From assembly GCA_937885015.1 (NCBI GenBank), contig CALAAS010000007.1, positions 1 to 40,228 on the forward strand: 40,228 bases of DNA, written 5' to 3'. The notes beneath the pieces were generated by a model, which was given only the letters and a program-made list of their open reading frames with translations, ran no database searches and was not told where the DNA came from. Positions 7,562 to 15,586 of this stretch are shown piece by piece. Source of the DNA: an uncultured Clostridium sp. (lineage in GTDB: Bacteria; Bacillota; Clostridia; Lachnospirales; Lachnospiraceae). Both the position numbers and the translations under genes were made by a program. Numbering within the stretch: position 1 is the first letter of the stretch; the number at the start of each line of letters is the position of its first letter.

Positions 7562-9001
7562 ATGAATTATTCCGTTATTACTTTTATTATGGGGTGGATC
7601 CTGAATTTTGAGGCTGCTTTTATGACACTGCCCTGTTTGGTGGCAATTGTTTACAGAGAGCAGGCTGGCTGGGCCTTTGTGGTGGTCATGGCATTGTGTC
7701 TTCTGATTGGGATTCCTCTGGTAATTCGAAAGCCGGTCAAGCAGGTGTTTTACACAGCAGAAGGATTTGTGACGGTATCGCTCAGCTGGATTCTTCTGAG
7801 TGTGATGGGGTGCCTGCCATTCCTGCTAAGCGGCTACATCTCAAACCCTGTGGACGCACTTTTTGAGACGGTTTCCGGGTTTACGACTACAGGAGCCAGT
7901 ATTTTAAGTGATGTGGAGGTTCTACCAAAATGTCTTCTGTTCTGGCGAAGCTTTACCCATTGGATTGGTGGAATGGGAGTTTTGGTGTTTATTTTGAGCC
8001 TTCTGCCGCTGACGGGCGGATCGCATATGAATCTGATGAAGGCAGAGAGTCCGGGTCCCAGTGTCAGCCGTCTGGTGCCCAAGGTGCAGACGACGGCAAA
8101 ACTTCTCTACGAAATTTATATCGTGATGACGATTGCGGAGATTGTGATTCTTCTTGTGGGTGGCATGCCGCTGTTTGAGGCGCTGACCATCAGCTTCGGT
8201 ACGGCTGGAACCGGCGGTTTTGCGGTAAAAAACAGTAGCATGGGTGGTTACTCCAACTTCCTTCAGTGGGTAGTTACCATATTTATGATTCTGTTTGGAA
8301 TTAACTTTAACCTGTATTTTCTTCTGCTGATCCGGAAATTCCGACAGGCTTTTAAGATGGAGGAAGTTCGCTGGTATTTGATTATTATTGCCATTTCCAT
8401 CGGCATTGTTACGGTAAACTCCATTTCTATCTATGGCAACCTGGAGGAGACATTTTGCCATGCAGCTTTCCAGGTGGCTTCGATTATCACTACCACCGGT
8501 TATGCAACCACAAACTTTGACATATGGCCCCAGTCATCCCGAACCATTCTGGTGCTTCTTATGTTCATAGGAGCCTGCGCCGGAAGTACGGGAGGCGGCA
8601 TTAAAGTATCGCGTGTGATTGTTCTGGCAAAAACTGTCCGGAAAGAACTGATCCAGTTCCTTCATCCCCGGGCAGTGGGAAAGATAAAAATGGACGGGAA
8701 AGTAGTGGAGCATGAGGTGGTTCGCTCCATCAATGTATTTCTGGTGGCCTACGTATTACTGTTTGCGCTGTCAGTTCTTCTGATTTCTGTGGATAATCAG
8801 GATTTGATTACGAATTTTACGGCGGTTGCCGCTACTTTTAATAACATTGGACCAGGACTGGAACTGGTGGGGCCGACGCAGAACTTTGGGCTGTTCAGTA
8901 ATTTTTCCAAGCTGGTTCTGACCTTTGACATGCTGGCGGGACGACTGGAAATTTTCCCGATCCTGATCCTGTTCTCCAGAGAGACCTGGAAAAAGTTCTA
9001 G
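7562..9001 (+). CDS. trkH: Trk potassium uptake membrane protein TrkH
   Basis: This 479-residue integral membrane protein is the ion-conducting partner of TrkA. The family consists of four M1-P-M2 repeats whose P-loops build the selectivity filter. Visible filter-like motifs are SGFTTTGAS, GTAGTGGFAV, ITTTGYATTN and FNNIGPGLE, each with the conserved Gly, spaced along the protein as expected. CAGSTGGGIKVSR, with a basic residue after the glycines, is also a TrkH hallmark. It has an AAGGAG ribosome binding site and follows trkA closely. Length and motifs are those of an intact subunit. Coupling to protons or sodium cannot be decided from sequence. Confidence 0.95.
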   Translation: MNYSVITFIMGWILNFEAAFMTLPCLVAIVYREQAGWAFVVVMALCLLIGIPLVIRKPVKQVFYTAEGFVTVSLSWILLSVMGCLPFLLSGYISNPVDALFETVSGFTTTGASILSDVEVLPKCLLFWRSFTHWIGGMGVLVFILSLLPLTGGSHMNLMKAESPGPSVSRLVPKVQTTAKLLYEIYIVMTIAEIVILLVGGMPLFEALTISFGTAGTGGFAVKNSSMGGYSNFLQWVVTIFMILFGINFNLYFLLLIRKFRQAFKMEEVRWYLIIIAISIGIVTVNSISIYGNLEETFCHAAFQVASIITTTGYATTNFDIWPQSSRTILVLLMFIGACAGSTGGGIKVSRVIVLAKTVRKELIQFLHPRAVGKIKMDGKVVEHEVVRSINVFLVAYVLLFALSVLLISVDNQDLITNFTAVAATFNNIGPGLELVGPTQNFGLFSNFSKLVLTFDMLAGRLEIFPILILFSRETWKKF

Positions 9002-9054
9002 GAGGAAAAGGAGGAATCTGACGGGCGCATTTCGAAAGGGAAAGGAATAGGAAT

Positions 9055-9378
9055 ATGGATATGCTCTTTTTTCTGACCGGATGCCTGGGACTGGCGGAGA
9101 CGGTGGATTTATTTTGCGGAAAGGATTTTCTGATTTTTTTGACGGGAAATATCCGCGCAGAAGATTATGACCTGAAAAAGGTGTTTGGGGTGGAAAAATG
9201 GCTGTTTGCCCTGGATACCCTGGCATTATTTGGAATTTCTTTTCATGTGGGCGGCTTTTATGTGGAGATGGCACTTCTGGTTCTGATTTTTATTACGCTG
9301 ATTCTGCACTGTATGGTATTTAAAAGTCCAAAGTTTCGCCGTCAGGAGCCGAACAGGAAAAACAAAAAGCGTCGGTAG
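9055..9378 (+). CDS. Small membrane protein of unknown function
   Basis: A 107-residue protein that I do not recognise. It has a hydrophobic N-terminus, two clear hydrophobic helices in its second half (WLFALDTLALFGISFHVGG and EMALLVLIFITLILHCMVF), and a very basic C-terminal tail (RRQEPNRKNKKRR), so it is probably a small inner-membrane protein with the tail in the cytosol. It starts 53 nt after trkH behind GGAAAGGAATAGGA; a second ATG two codons later is an alternative start. Its position suggests co-transcription with trkAH, but no link to potassium uptake is shown. Confidence 0.6.
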   Translation: MDMLFFLTGCLGLAETVDLFCGKDFLIFLTGNIRAEDYDLKKVFGVEKWLFALDTLALFGISFHVGGFYVEMALLVLIFITLILHCMVFKSPKFRRQEPNRKNKKRR

Positions 9379-9398
9379 GCACCCATTGTCCCGATGTA

Positions 9399-9407
9399 CA
9401 TACTATA
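9399..9407 (+). promoter_or_regulatory. Possible sporulation-type -10 element upstream of the Cys-rich gene
   Basis: CATACTATA matches the sigma-K -10 pattern CATAnnnTA. A CACC that could act as the -35 lies at 9380-9383 with 15 nt between, one less than usual. A competing sigma-A reading (TTGTCC at 9386 and TATAAA at 9411) has a poor 19-nt spacer. The Cys/Gly-rich product makes a sporulation promoter attractive but unproven. Confidence 0.3.
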
Positions 9408-9442
9408 TACTATAAAATGAAAATCAAAGGAGAGTATAGAGT

Positions 9443-9685
9443 ATGTGTTGTTTTATAAATCGATGTGGAAATCGCTGCTGCAGCTGTAATTCCGGAAATA
9501 CGGGGAGCGGGTGCACACACTGTAATTGCGGCTGGTCCAATATGAACTATCGGAGAGGCTACAATGACGGATATTCGGCCGGATATGCAGCTGGATATGC
9601 AGCGGGTGTCAATTCTGTTTCTGCCAATCCGGGAACGGGAGGCTGCGGCTGTACGACAACCACAACCTGTGGCTGCACTGGCTAA
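9443..9685 (+). CDS. Small Cys/Gly-rich protein with GY-x-AG repeats
   Basis: An 80-residue protein in three parts. Residues 1-30 are Cys-dense (MCCFINRCGNRCCSCNSGN and continuing). The middle has a repeated GYNDGYSAGYAAGYAAG pattern. The tail ends in GGCGCTTTTTCGCTG. Cysteines make up an unusually large share. I do not recognise a named family; the composition is like that of cross-linked spore coat or exosporium proteins. It has no signal peptide. A good AAAGGAGAG ribosome binding site lies 7-10 nt before the ATG, which supports a real gene. Metal binding is an alternative role. It stands alone between the trk operon and a convergent HAD phosphatase. Confidence 0.7.
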   Translation: MCCFINRCGNRCCSCNSGNTGSGCTHCNCGWSNMNYRRGYNDGYSAGYAAGYAAGVNSVSANPGTGGCGCTTTTTCGCTG

Positions 9686-9869
9686 CATCCTGTGAAGAGG
9701 GCGAGGCACGAGGTATTTACGGAAGTTTTACGTGAAGTTCAAAATATGTTCACAGTTTCTACAAATGGATGCCATAAACATCAGGTATAGTAAAAATGTA
9801 GCCGGAAGGAAAAAATTTCCAACCGACAGCCTGTTCAGGCATACAGAGTTAAAAATTTTTTTCATAATA

Positions 9870-9906
9870 AGCCGGGTGGTTTAAGACCATCCGGCTCCTC
9901 CTTTTT
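9870..9906 (+). terminator. Intrinsic terminator between convergent genes
   Basis: AGCCGGGTGGT pairs with ACCATCCGGCT (one G-T pair) and is followed by CTCCTCCTTTTT on the plus strand. It would stop transcription from the Cys-rich gene. On the minus strand the T-run is poor (the A-rich stretch at 9850-9863 is further off), so it may also serve the convergent HAD gene less well. The rest of 9686-9869 holds nothing I can identify. Confidence 0.7.
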
Positions 9907-9920
9907 ACAGGAATTCCAGG

Positions 9921-10709
9921 TCAGAGGTGTGATTTTAGAAGACCCAGATGGAGGAAGGCCTGGTAGATGCCGTCTTCTCCGATGGGAGCTGTCACGTAAT
10001 CCGCCGCTTTTTTTAATTCTTCCACAGCGTTTCCCATGGCAATGCCGATACCGGCTTCCTGGATGATTTCCAGATCGTTCATGCTGTCGCCAAAGGCAAT
10101 GGTGTCGGACAGATCTTCTGCTTCTCCAAAATACCGGGCCAGCCGGCGCAGTCCATCTGCCTTGGAAATGCCCTTTGCTACGACATCAGCGCCGTGTCCG
10201 CTGGCAAACATGGGGAGTCTTAGGGTTGGAAAGGCGCGCTCCACATCCAGAACCTGTTCTCGATTTCCCACAAAGGCCAGAGTGCGGATTGGCATAGACA
10301 CCATGCTCCAGGGATCCCGAAAACGGCGGCCGCAGGTTCCCCAGAAACGGATGTCGTTTGCCTCAATGATTTCAGGGTGGATATAGTAGTCGTCATCGCC
10401 GACGGTTACGCCAATTCCGTACCCCTTTTCCTGACAGAAGAGGAGAAGCTGCTTTACAAGCTTCGGATCGAAACGGTGCTCATACAGAAGGCGGTTTCCG
10501 ACAGTAATTTTCGTTCCATTCATATGTACGATGGCGTCCGGGCGAATCAGGTCGCGGTAGCGGATGCTGTAATAGTTATCCATATCCCGTCCCGTAGCCA
10601 GTATAATCCGGTGGCGGCTGCGTACTGCCTCAATGGCATTCAGGGCGCTGTCGGGGATCCGGTCTGTCCGGTGGTCTAAGAGCGTCATATCCAAATCAAA
10701 GCTGATCAT
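9921..10709 (-). CDS. Cof-type HAD-IIB family phosphatase
   Basis: A 262-residue member of the haloacid dehalogenase superfamily, Cof subfamily with a type IIB cap. Motif I is SFDLDMTLLD at residues 3-12 (nucleophile Asp and general-acid Asp), motif II is ILATGRD, motif III Lys is in VAKGISKADGL, and motif IV is FGDSMNDLEII. All catalytic residues are present. Such enzymes dephosphorylate sugar phosphates, nucleotides or flavin-type phosphates; the substrate cannot be read from sequence. The ATG has a GGAGGC ribosome binding site 4-5 nt upstream. It is a single-gene minus-strand unit, divergent from tRNA-Pro. Confidence 0.92.
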   Translation of the reverse strand: MISFDLDMTLLDHRTDRIPDSALNAIEAVRSRHRIILATGRDMDNYYSIRYRDLIRPDAIVHMNGTKITVGNRLLYEHRFDPKLVKQLLLFCQEKGYGIGVTVGDDDYYIHPEIIEANDIRFWGTCGRRFRDPWSMVSMPIRTLAFVGNREQVLDVERAFPTLRLPMFASGHGADVVAKGISKADGLRRLARYFGEAEDLSDTIAFGDSMNDLEIIQEAGIGIAMGNAVEELKKAADYVTAPIGEDGIYQAFLHLGLLKSHL

Positions 10710-10754
10710 AAAAGCCTCCTTATTGAATAAAATACATGGAATTAAAAAAAATAG

Positions 10755-10782
10755 TTGATTTTTTGAAATAATCTGGTATAAT
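10755..10782 (+). promoter_or_regulatory. Promoter of tRNA-Pro
   Basis: TTGATT (10755-10760) and TATAAT (10777-10782) are separated by 16 bp and end 14 bp before the mature tRNA 5' end. The spacing and the tRNA immediately downstream support a strong sigma-A promoter. Confidence 0.7.
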
Positions 10783-10796
10783 TATAAAACGTCAGA

Positions 10797-10870
10797 CGGA
10801 GTATGGCGTAGCTTGGTAGCGCGCTCGGCTGGGGGCCGAGAGGTCGCAGGTTCAAATCCTGTTACTCCGA
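10797..10870 (+). tRNA. tRNA-Pro (anticodon GGG)
   Basis: A 74-nt cloverleaf: acceptor CGGAGTA/TACTCCG, D stem GCGT/GCGC, anticodon stem CTCGG/CCGAG with loop CTGGGGG (anticodon GGG), T stem GCAGG/CCTGT with loop TTCAAAT, and discriminator A. CCA is not encoded. It reads CCC and, by wobble, CCU codons. Confidence 0.96.
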
Positions 10871-10884
10871 TTTTGATATTAAGA

Positions 10885-10915
10885 AAGCTGCAAAAGATAA
10901 TGTTGCAGCTTTTTT
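10885..10915 (+). terminator. Intrinsic terminator of tRNA-Pro
   Basis: AAGCTGCAA and TTGCAGCTT form a perfect 9-bp stem with a 9-nt loop, followed by a T-run. It lies 14 nt after the tRNA. Confidence 0.88.
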
Positions 10916-11014
10916 ATTGCATGGAAAATTACTTCCTATGCAGTAAAAGAAGCTCCGCGAGGATCGCCATAAAAAAGCATATCATTTTCAGTTCTGTTTT
11001 TCAAGTAATATTGC

Positions 11015-11097
11015 AGCGGCTTTTCAGAAATGGGTATAGCCGCTTTACCAATTTACGTCATCCCCCTATTCCCAACAAAAACAAAAGATGCTATAAT
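11015..11097 (+). promoter_or_regulatory. asnA upstream region: inverted repeat and promoter
   Basis: An inverted repeat AGCGGCT/AGCCGCT spans 11015-11044 with a 16-nt loop. A promoter follows, with TTCCCA at 11069-11074, 17 bp, and TATAAT at 11092-11097. The repeat lies upstream of the promoter and could be an operator or a weak second terminator of the tRNA unit. No T-box landmark is visible. Confidence 0.45.
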
Positions 11098-11152
11098 AGC
11101 GTGTGATAATGTAATGATTTATCCAGAATTATGAAAAAGAGGAGCTTTTAAT

Positions 11153-12163
11153 ATGGAACATTTAATTATACCAGAGGGGTATGAACCGGCGATTGATCTT
11201 CGGGAGACCCAGATTGGCATTAAGATTATTAAAGACTTTTTTGAGCGGGAGCTGGCAAAGCAGCTGAATCTGACGCGTGTCTCTGCGCCCCTGTTTGTAC
11301 TGCCAGAGTCTGGTTTAAATGATAACCTGAACGGTGTGGAGCGGCCTGTTACTTTTGGAATCCTGGAACAGGGAGACCGAAAGGCAGAGATCGTGCATTC
11401 TTTGGCGAAGTGGAAGAGAATGGCGCTAAAAGAATACGGATTTGGTGTGGGCGAGGGGTTGTATACAGATATGAGTGCCATTCGCCGCGATGAGGATACA
11501 GATAATATTCATTCCCTGTATGTGGATCAGTGGGACTGGGAACGGATTATCTCCCGGGAAGAGCGAACGAAGGAAACGCTGGAAACCATTGTGAAGATGG
11601 TGTACAAAGCGCTGAAGGTAACAGAGGACTACATGGCTTATGAGTATGAGTATATCGGAAGGTATCTTCCGGATCACATTGAATTTGTCACAACCCAGCA
11701 GCTGGAGGACATGTATCCGGATTGTACGGCCAAGGAGCGGGAATATAAGATTGCCAAACTCCATGGTGCTGTGTTTATTGAGCAGATCGGCGATAAGCTT
11801 CGTTCCGGAGAACGCCATGACGGACGCGCTCCGGACTATGATGACTGGACTCTGAACGGAGACATTATTGTATACTATCCGGTGCTGGATATTGCCCTGG
11901 AGCTGTCATCCATGGGGATTCGGGTGGACGAGAAGGCACTGAAAGAGCAGCTTAAAAAGGCAGGCTGCGAGGAGCGGGCAAAGCTTCCATTCCAGAAGGC
12001 ACTTTTAGAGGGAAAATTGCCGTGTACCGTGGGCGGCGGTATCGGTCAGTCCAGAATCTGTATGTTTTTCCTTCGAAAGGCACACATTGGAGAAGTGCAG
12101 GCATCGCTCTGGCCGGATGGAATCCGGGCGGAGGCAGAGGCACACCATATCCATCTGCTGTAA
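11153..12163 (+). CDS. asnA: Aspartate-ammonia ligase AsnA
   Basis: A 336-residue asparagine synthetase of the ammonia-dependent AsnA type, structurally related to class II aminoacyl-tRNA synthetases. It makes asparagine from aspartate, ammonia and ATP in the cytosol. Family landmarks include the N-terminal ETQIGIKIIKDFFERELAKQ, LNDNLNGVERPV, LAKWKRMALKEYGF, SLYVDQWDWE and the C-terminal GGGIGQSRICMFFLRKAHIGE-type ATP site. Length is that of the family. A GAGGAG ribosome binding site precedes the ATG. It is the first gene downstream of tRNA-Pro and has its own promoter. I see no regulator next to it. Confidence 0.96.
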   Translation: MEHLIIPEGYEPAIDLRETQIGIKIIKDFFERELAKQLNLTRVSAPLFVLPESGLNDNLNGVERPVTFGILEQGDRKAEIVHSLAKWKRMALKEYGFGVGEGLYTDMSAIRRDEDTDNIHSLYVDQWDWERIISREERTKETLETIVKMVYKALKVTEDYMAYEYEYIGRYLPDHIEFVTTQQLEDMYPDCTAKEREYKIAKLHGAVFIEQIGDKLRSGERHDGRAPDYDDWTLNGDIIVYYPVLDIALELSSMGIRVDEKALKEQLKKAGCEERAKLPFQKALLEGKLPCTVGGGIGQSRICMFFLRKAHIGEVQASLWPDGIRAEAEAHHIHLL

Positions 12164-12254
12164 AAAATGGAAACGGGCGCGCTGCAGCGTTTTACCTTTT
12201 TAAAAAGATAAAGATTGGGGAATTGACAGTCCGAGAGGACGGGAGGAGCAGGTT

Positions 12255-13673
12255 TTGACGGAACAGTACGATTTAATTATCATAGGAGCCGGGCCGGCCG
12301 GTTATACGGCAGCGGCCCGGGCTGCGGGGTATGGAATGCGGACAGCTCTCATTGAACGGCGGGAGTTGGGCGGTGCCTGTGTCAACACAGGCTGCATTCC
12401 TGCAAAAGCGCTTTTGCAGGCAACTGCAGTATACCGGGATATGACGAAGGCGGCGCATTTCGGGATTCTGGTGGAAAAGGTTCGCTTTGACTGGAAGAAA
12501 ATGCAGGGATACAAAGATGAGTCTGTGGAGGCCTTCCGCACCATGATCCGGACCGTGCTGGATCAGTCTGAGGTGGAGGTGATCCATGGGGATGCTCTTC
12601 TGCACGGGGACAATACCGTGGAGGTAACGACCGCAGAGGGAACGATGACGCTGCGCGGAGAAAATATTATTCTGGCTACGGGTGCTCATCCCATCATTCC
12701 GGATATTCCGGGGATTGATTTGCCTCAGGTCATGACAAGTCATGAGATTCTCCGGATTGATGACTGGAATTTTGACTGTCTGACTGTCATCGGCGGCGGC
12801 GTCATTGGAGTGGAGATTGCCACGATTTTTGCGGCATTGGGATCACGGGTTACACTTTTGGAGCATAGCTCCAGGCTTCTGGACACCATGGCTCCCACGA
12901 TTTCAGAGCAGATGGAAGAAAATCTTCGAGCCAAGGGGATTGATGTACATTGCAATGTGAATGTGGTGGAGATCAAGACCAGAGGAAATGACACGGTATT
13001 TGTCAATTACCGCGATGATACAGGCTGGATTGAGAATCCGGCAGACCGGGTTCTGGTGGCAGTGGGAAGGCGGCCGGATATGAGCCGGGTTCTGGCCCCC
13101 GACTGCCAGATTCACCTGGAAAATGGGCGTCCGGTGACGAAAGGTACCTATCAGACGACTCAGAAAAATGTGTATGCCATCGGGGATGCTGTGTCAGACC
13201 TGAAGCTGGCCCATGTGGCGGCGGCTCAGGCGGCCTATCTGGTGGAAAGCCTGGCAGGACGGGTACACCGGATGCAGCTGACGGTAGTTCCCAACGGTAT
13301 GTATGTGGTTCTGCCGGTGGTGCCCAGCTGCATCTATACGGACCCGGAGATTGCGGCGGTGGGATTTACGGAAGAGGATGCAAGAAAGTATAATATGAAA
13401 ATCAAATGTGGGCAGGCGTATATGACCTGGAACGGAAAGGCGATTCTGGCCAGAAAGACAAGAGGGTACGTGAGCCTGATTTTTGAGGCGTATACGAATA
13501 CGCTGATCGGAGCACAGATTATGTGTGCCCGGGCTTCCGATATGATTGGAGAGATGGCGACAGCCATTGCAAATGGCCTGACAGCTTACCAGCTCTCAAC
13601 GGCCATGCGGGCACATCCCACCTACAGTGAGGCGATTTCCCTGGCTATTGAAGACGCTCTGAAAAACGGGTAA
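12255..13673 (+). CDS. lpdA: Dihydrolipoyl dehydrogenase (orphan E3)
   Basis: A 472-residue flavin disulfide reductase. The FAD-binding motif IIGAGPAGYTAA is at residues 9-20, the redox-active disulfide is CVNTGC near residue 43, the NAD motif is VIGGGVIGVEIA, the second FAD contact is YAIGDAV, and the C-terminal active-site His-Glu lies in RAHPTYSE. The enzyme reoxidises dihydrolipoamide with NAD in 2-oxoacid dehydrogenase or glycine cleavage complexes. No E1, E2, lipoyl protein or lipoate ligase gene is near it. The start is TTG, chosen for the GGGAGG site upstream and because the flavin motif begins right after it. It may act with complexes encoded elsewhere, or serve another disulfide substrate. 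Confidence 0.9.
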   Translation: MTEQYDLIIIGAGPAGYTAAARAAGYGMRTALIERRELGGACVNTGCIPAKALLQATAVYRDMTKAAHFGILVEKVRFDWKKMQGYKDESVEAFRTMIRTVLDQSEVEVIHGDALLHGDNTVEVTTAEGTMTLRGENIILATGAHPIIPDIPGIDLPQVMTSHEILRIDDWNFDCLTVIGGGVIGVEIATIFAALGSRVTLLEHSSRLLDTMAPTISEQMEENLRAKGIDVHCNVNVVEIKTRGNDTVFVNYRDDTGWIENPADRVLVAVGRRPDMSRVLAPDCQIHLENGRPVTKGTYQTTQKNVYAIGDAVSDLKLAHVAAAQAAYLVESLAGRVHRMQLTVVPNGMYVVLPVVPSCIYTDPEIAAVGFTEEDARKYNMKIKCGQAYMTWNGKAILARKTRGYVSLIFEAYTNTLIGAQIMCARASDMIGEMATAIANGLTAYQLSTAMRAHPTYSEAISLAIEDALKNG

Positions 13674-13720
13674 CAGCATCCTGCATTTGCCTGTTCTTTG
13701 GAAAAGAGGGGAGAACACAG

Positions 13721-15517
13721 ATGGGAGAGGAAGTTCGGGAGAGAATCAGGCGGTTTCGGGAAAAAATGGCGGAGAGGAGACTGGATGCCTATCTGATACC
13801 AACTGCTGATTTTCATGGATCAGAATACGTGTGTGAGTATTTTAAATGCCGTCAGTATATGACCGGCTTTACGGGATCGGCGGGGACAGCGGTTATCACC
13901 ATGAAAGAAGTCGGACTGTGGACAGACGGACGGTATTTTGTACAGGCGGCAGCAGAGCTTAAGGACAGCGGGATCCGGCTGTTTAAGGCTGGAACTCCAG
14001 GGACTCCGGGAGTGATCGAATACCTGCTGGAAAATGTCCCGGAGGGGGGTGCCCTGGGAGCAGATGGCCGGGTTCTGGATGCCGGGACGGGAGAAATGCT
14101 GCAAAAAAAGCTGAGAGAGAAAAGAGCAAGACTTTCCTGGCAGGAGGATCTGGTGGGCGAGCTGTGGTGTGACCGCCCGGAGCTGCCGGCAAAACCAGTC
14201 TGGATCCTGGAACCGGAATATGCAGGTCGTACGATGCAGGAAAAGATAGCAGCTCTGCGGGCCGTAATGAGGCAGGACCGGGCTGATGCGCATATCCTGA
14301 CGACATTGGATGATATTGGCTGGCTTTTGAATTTGCGGGGGGCCGATGTGCCCTGTACCCCTGTGGTGCTGTCTTATGTGATTGTAACAGAGGTGGATGT
14401 GCTTTTTTTCGTGAATCAGGAGGCGATTGGCAGTGAAGTGCGCCAGTACCTGGAGGACGGCGGGGTGCAGATTTTTCCCTATGAAGAAGTGTACTCAGCT
14501 GTTGGATCATTCCGGCATGAGCGAATTATGGTGGAAAAGGCAAAAATCAATTACCGGCTTTTTGGCAGCCTGGATGATTCGGTAACGATTGTAGAGAGGA
14601 GAAATCCCACAGTCCGGATGAAGGCAGTTAAGAATCCGGTGGAGCAGGAAAATCTGCGGAAGGCCCATCTGAAGGATGGACTGGCAGTTACCCGGTTTAT
14701 GCACTGGGTAAAGAACCAGGTAAAGGAGGAGACTCTGGATGAAAGCGGAGCGGCTGCCTGGCTGGATCAGCAGCGCCGCATGTGCCCTGGAAATCTGGGT
14801 CTGAGCTTTGATACGATTTCCGCATACGGCTCCAATGCAGCCATGTGTCACTATAGTGCCCCGGAGAAAAACAGCCGTCGTCTGGAGCCGAAGGGACTTT
14901 ATCTGGTGGATTCCGGTGGACAGTACTATGAGGGAACGACGGATGTGACCCGTACCATCGCTCTGGGGCCCTTGACCGAAGAAGAGAAGAAATGCTGCAC
15001 CCTGGTGGCCGCATCCATGCTGCGCCTTTTGAATGTGAAATTTTTATGTGGCTGCCGTGGCATCAACCTGGATTTTGCGGCACGGGAGCTTCTGTGGCGG
15101 AATGGCATGGATTTTAATCACGGAACAGGCCATGGAGTGGGGTTTGTAAACTGTGTTCATGAAGGCCCCAATGCTATCCGCTGGCGGATGGCTCCGAATC
15201 TGGAGGACAATGCAGTTCTGGAAGAAGGGATGGTAACATCCAATGAGCCTGGACTTTATCTGGAAGGAAAATTCGGCGTCCGAACAGAGAATCTGATGCT
15301 CTGTGTCCGGGCAGAGGAAAATGAATTTGGCCGGTTTATGAAATTTGAAAACCTAACCTGGGTCCCCATTGACCTGGATACCATTGATGTTTCCATTCTG
15401 GAAGATCGTGACCGTGCTCTTTTGAATGATTACCACCGGGAGGTGTATGCCCGCCTGTCGCCCTCCATGGAAAAGGAGGAGCTGGACTGGCTGAAAGAGG
15501 CGACCCGTCCGGTTTGA
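13721..15517 (+). CDS. Xaa-Pro aminopeptidase, M24B family
   Basis: A 598-residue aminopeptidase P of the long form, with two creatinase-like N-terminal domains and a C-terminal pita-bread catalytic domain. It removes N-terminal residues that precede proline. The dimetal ligands are visible in order: Asp in LVDSGGQYYEG, Asp in TTDVTRT, His in GTGHGVGFVN, Glu in TSNEPGLY and Glu in VRTENLM. A second conserved His is in NCVHEGPN. No signal peptide is seen, so it is cytosolic. A GAGGGGAG-type site precedes the ATG by several nt. It follows lpdA by 47 nt on the same strand and may be co-transcribed, with no obvious functional link. Confidence 0.94.
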   Translation: MGEEVRERIRRFREKMAERRLDAYLIPTADFHGSEYVCEYFKCRQYMTGFTGSAGTAVITMKEVGLWTDGRYFVQAAAELKDSGIRLFKAGTPGTPGVIEYLLENVPEGGALGADGRVLDAGTGEMLQKKLREKRARLSWQEDLVGELWCDRPELPAKPVWILEPEYAGRTMQEKIAALRAVMRQDRADAHILTTLDDIGWLLNLRGADVPCTPVVLSYVIVTEVDVLFFVNQEAIGSEVRQYLEDGGVQIFPYEEVYSAVGSFRHERIMVEKAKINYRLFGSLDDSVTIVERRNPTVRMKAVKNPVEQENLRKAHLKDGLAVTRFMHWVKNQVKEETLDESGAAAWLDQQRRMCPGNLGLSFDTISAYGSNAAMCHYSAPEKNSRRLEPKGLYLVDSGGQYYEGTTDVTRTIALGPLTEEEKKCCTLVAASMLRLLNVKFLCGCRGINLDFAARELLWRNGMDFNHGTGHGVGFVNCVHEGPNAIRWRMAPNLEDNAVLEEGMVTSNEPGLYLEGKFGVRTENLMLCVRAEENEFGRFMKFENLTWVPIDLDTIDVSILEDRDRALLNDYHREVYARLSPSMEKEELDWLKEATRPV

Positions 15518-15586
15518 AAGTCATATCATCCCTGTCTGCCTTATAAAATATAGTAAATGGCAGGATATTGAGAGGTTGTAAATCAG

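Noticed and set aside
10813..11106. Open frame of 97 codons starting inside tRNA-Pro
   Set aside because: It begins within the tRNA (the familiar VARSAGGREVAGSNPV-type translation of a tRNA) and runs through the terminator and asnA promoter region. It has no ribosome binding site.
10916..11152. T-box or other riboswitch upstream of asnA
   Set aside because: No T-box sequence, no specifier-type leader and no antiterminator pair are visible. A plain promoter with a TATAAT lies close to the gene.
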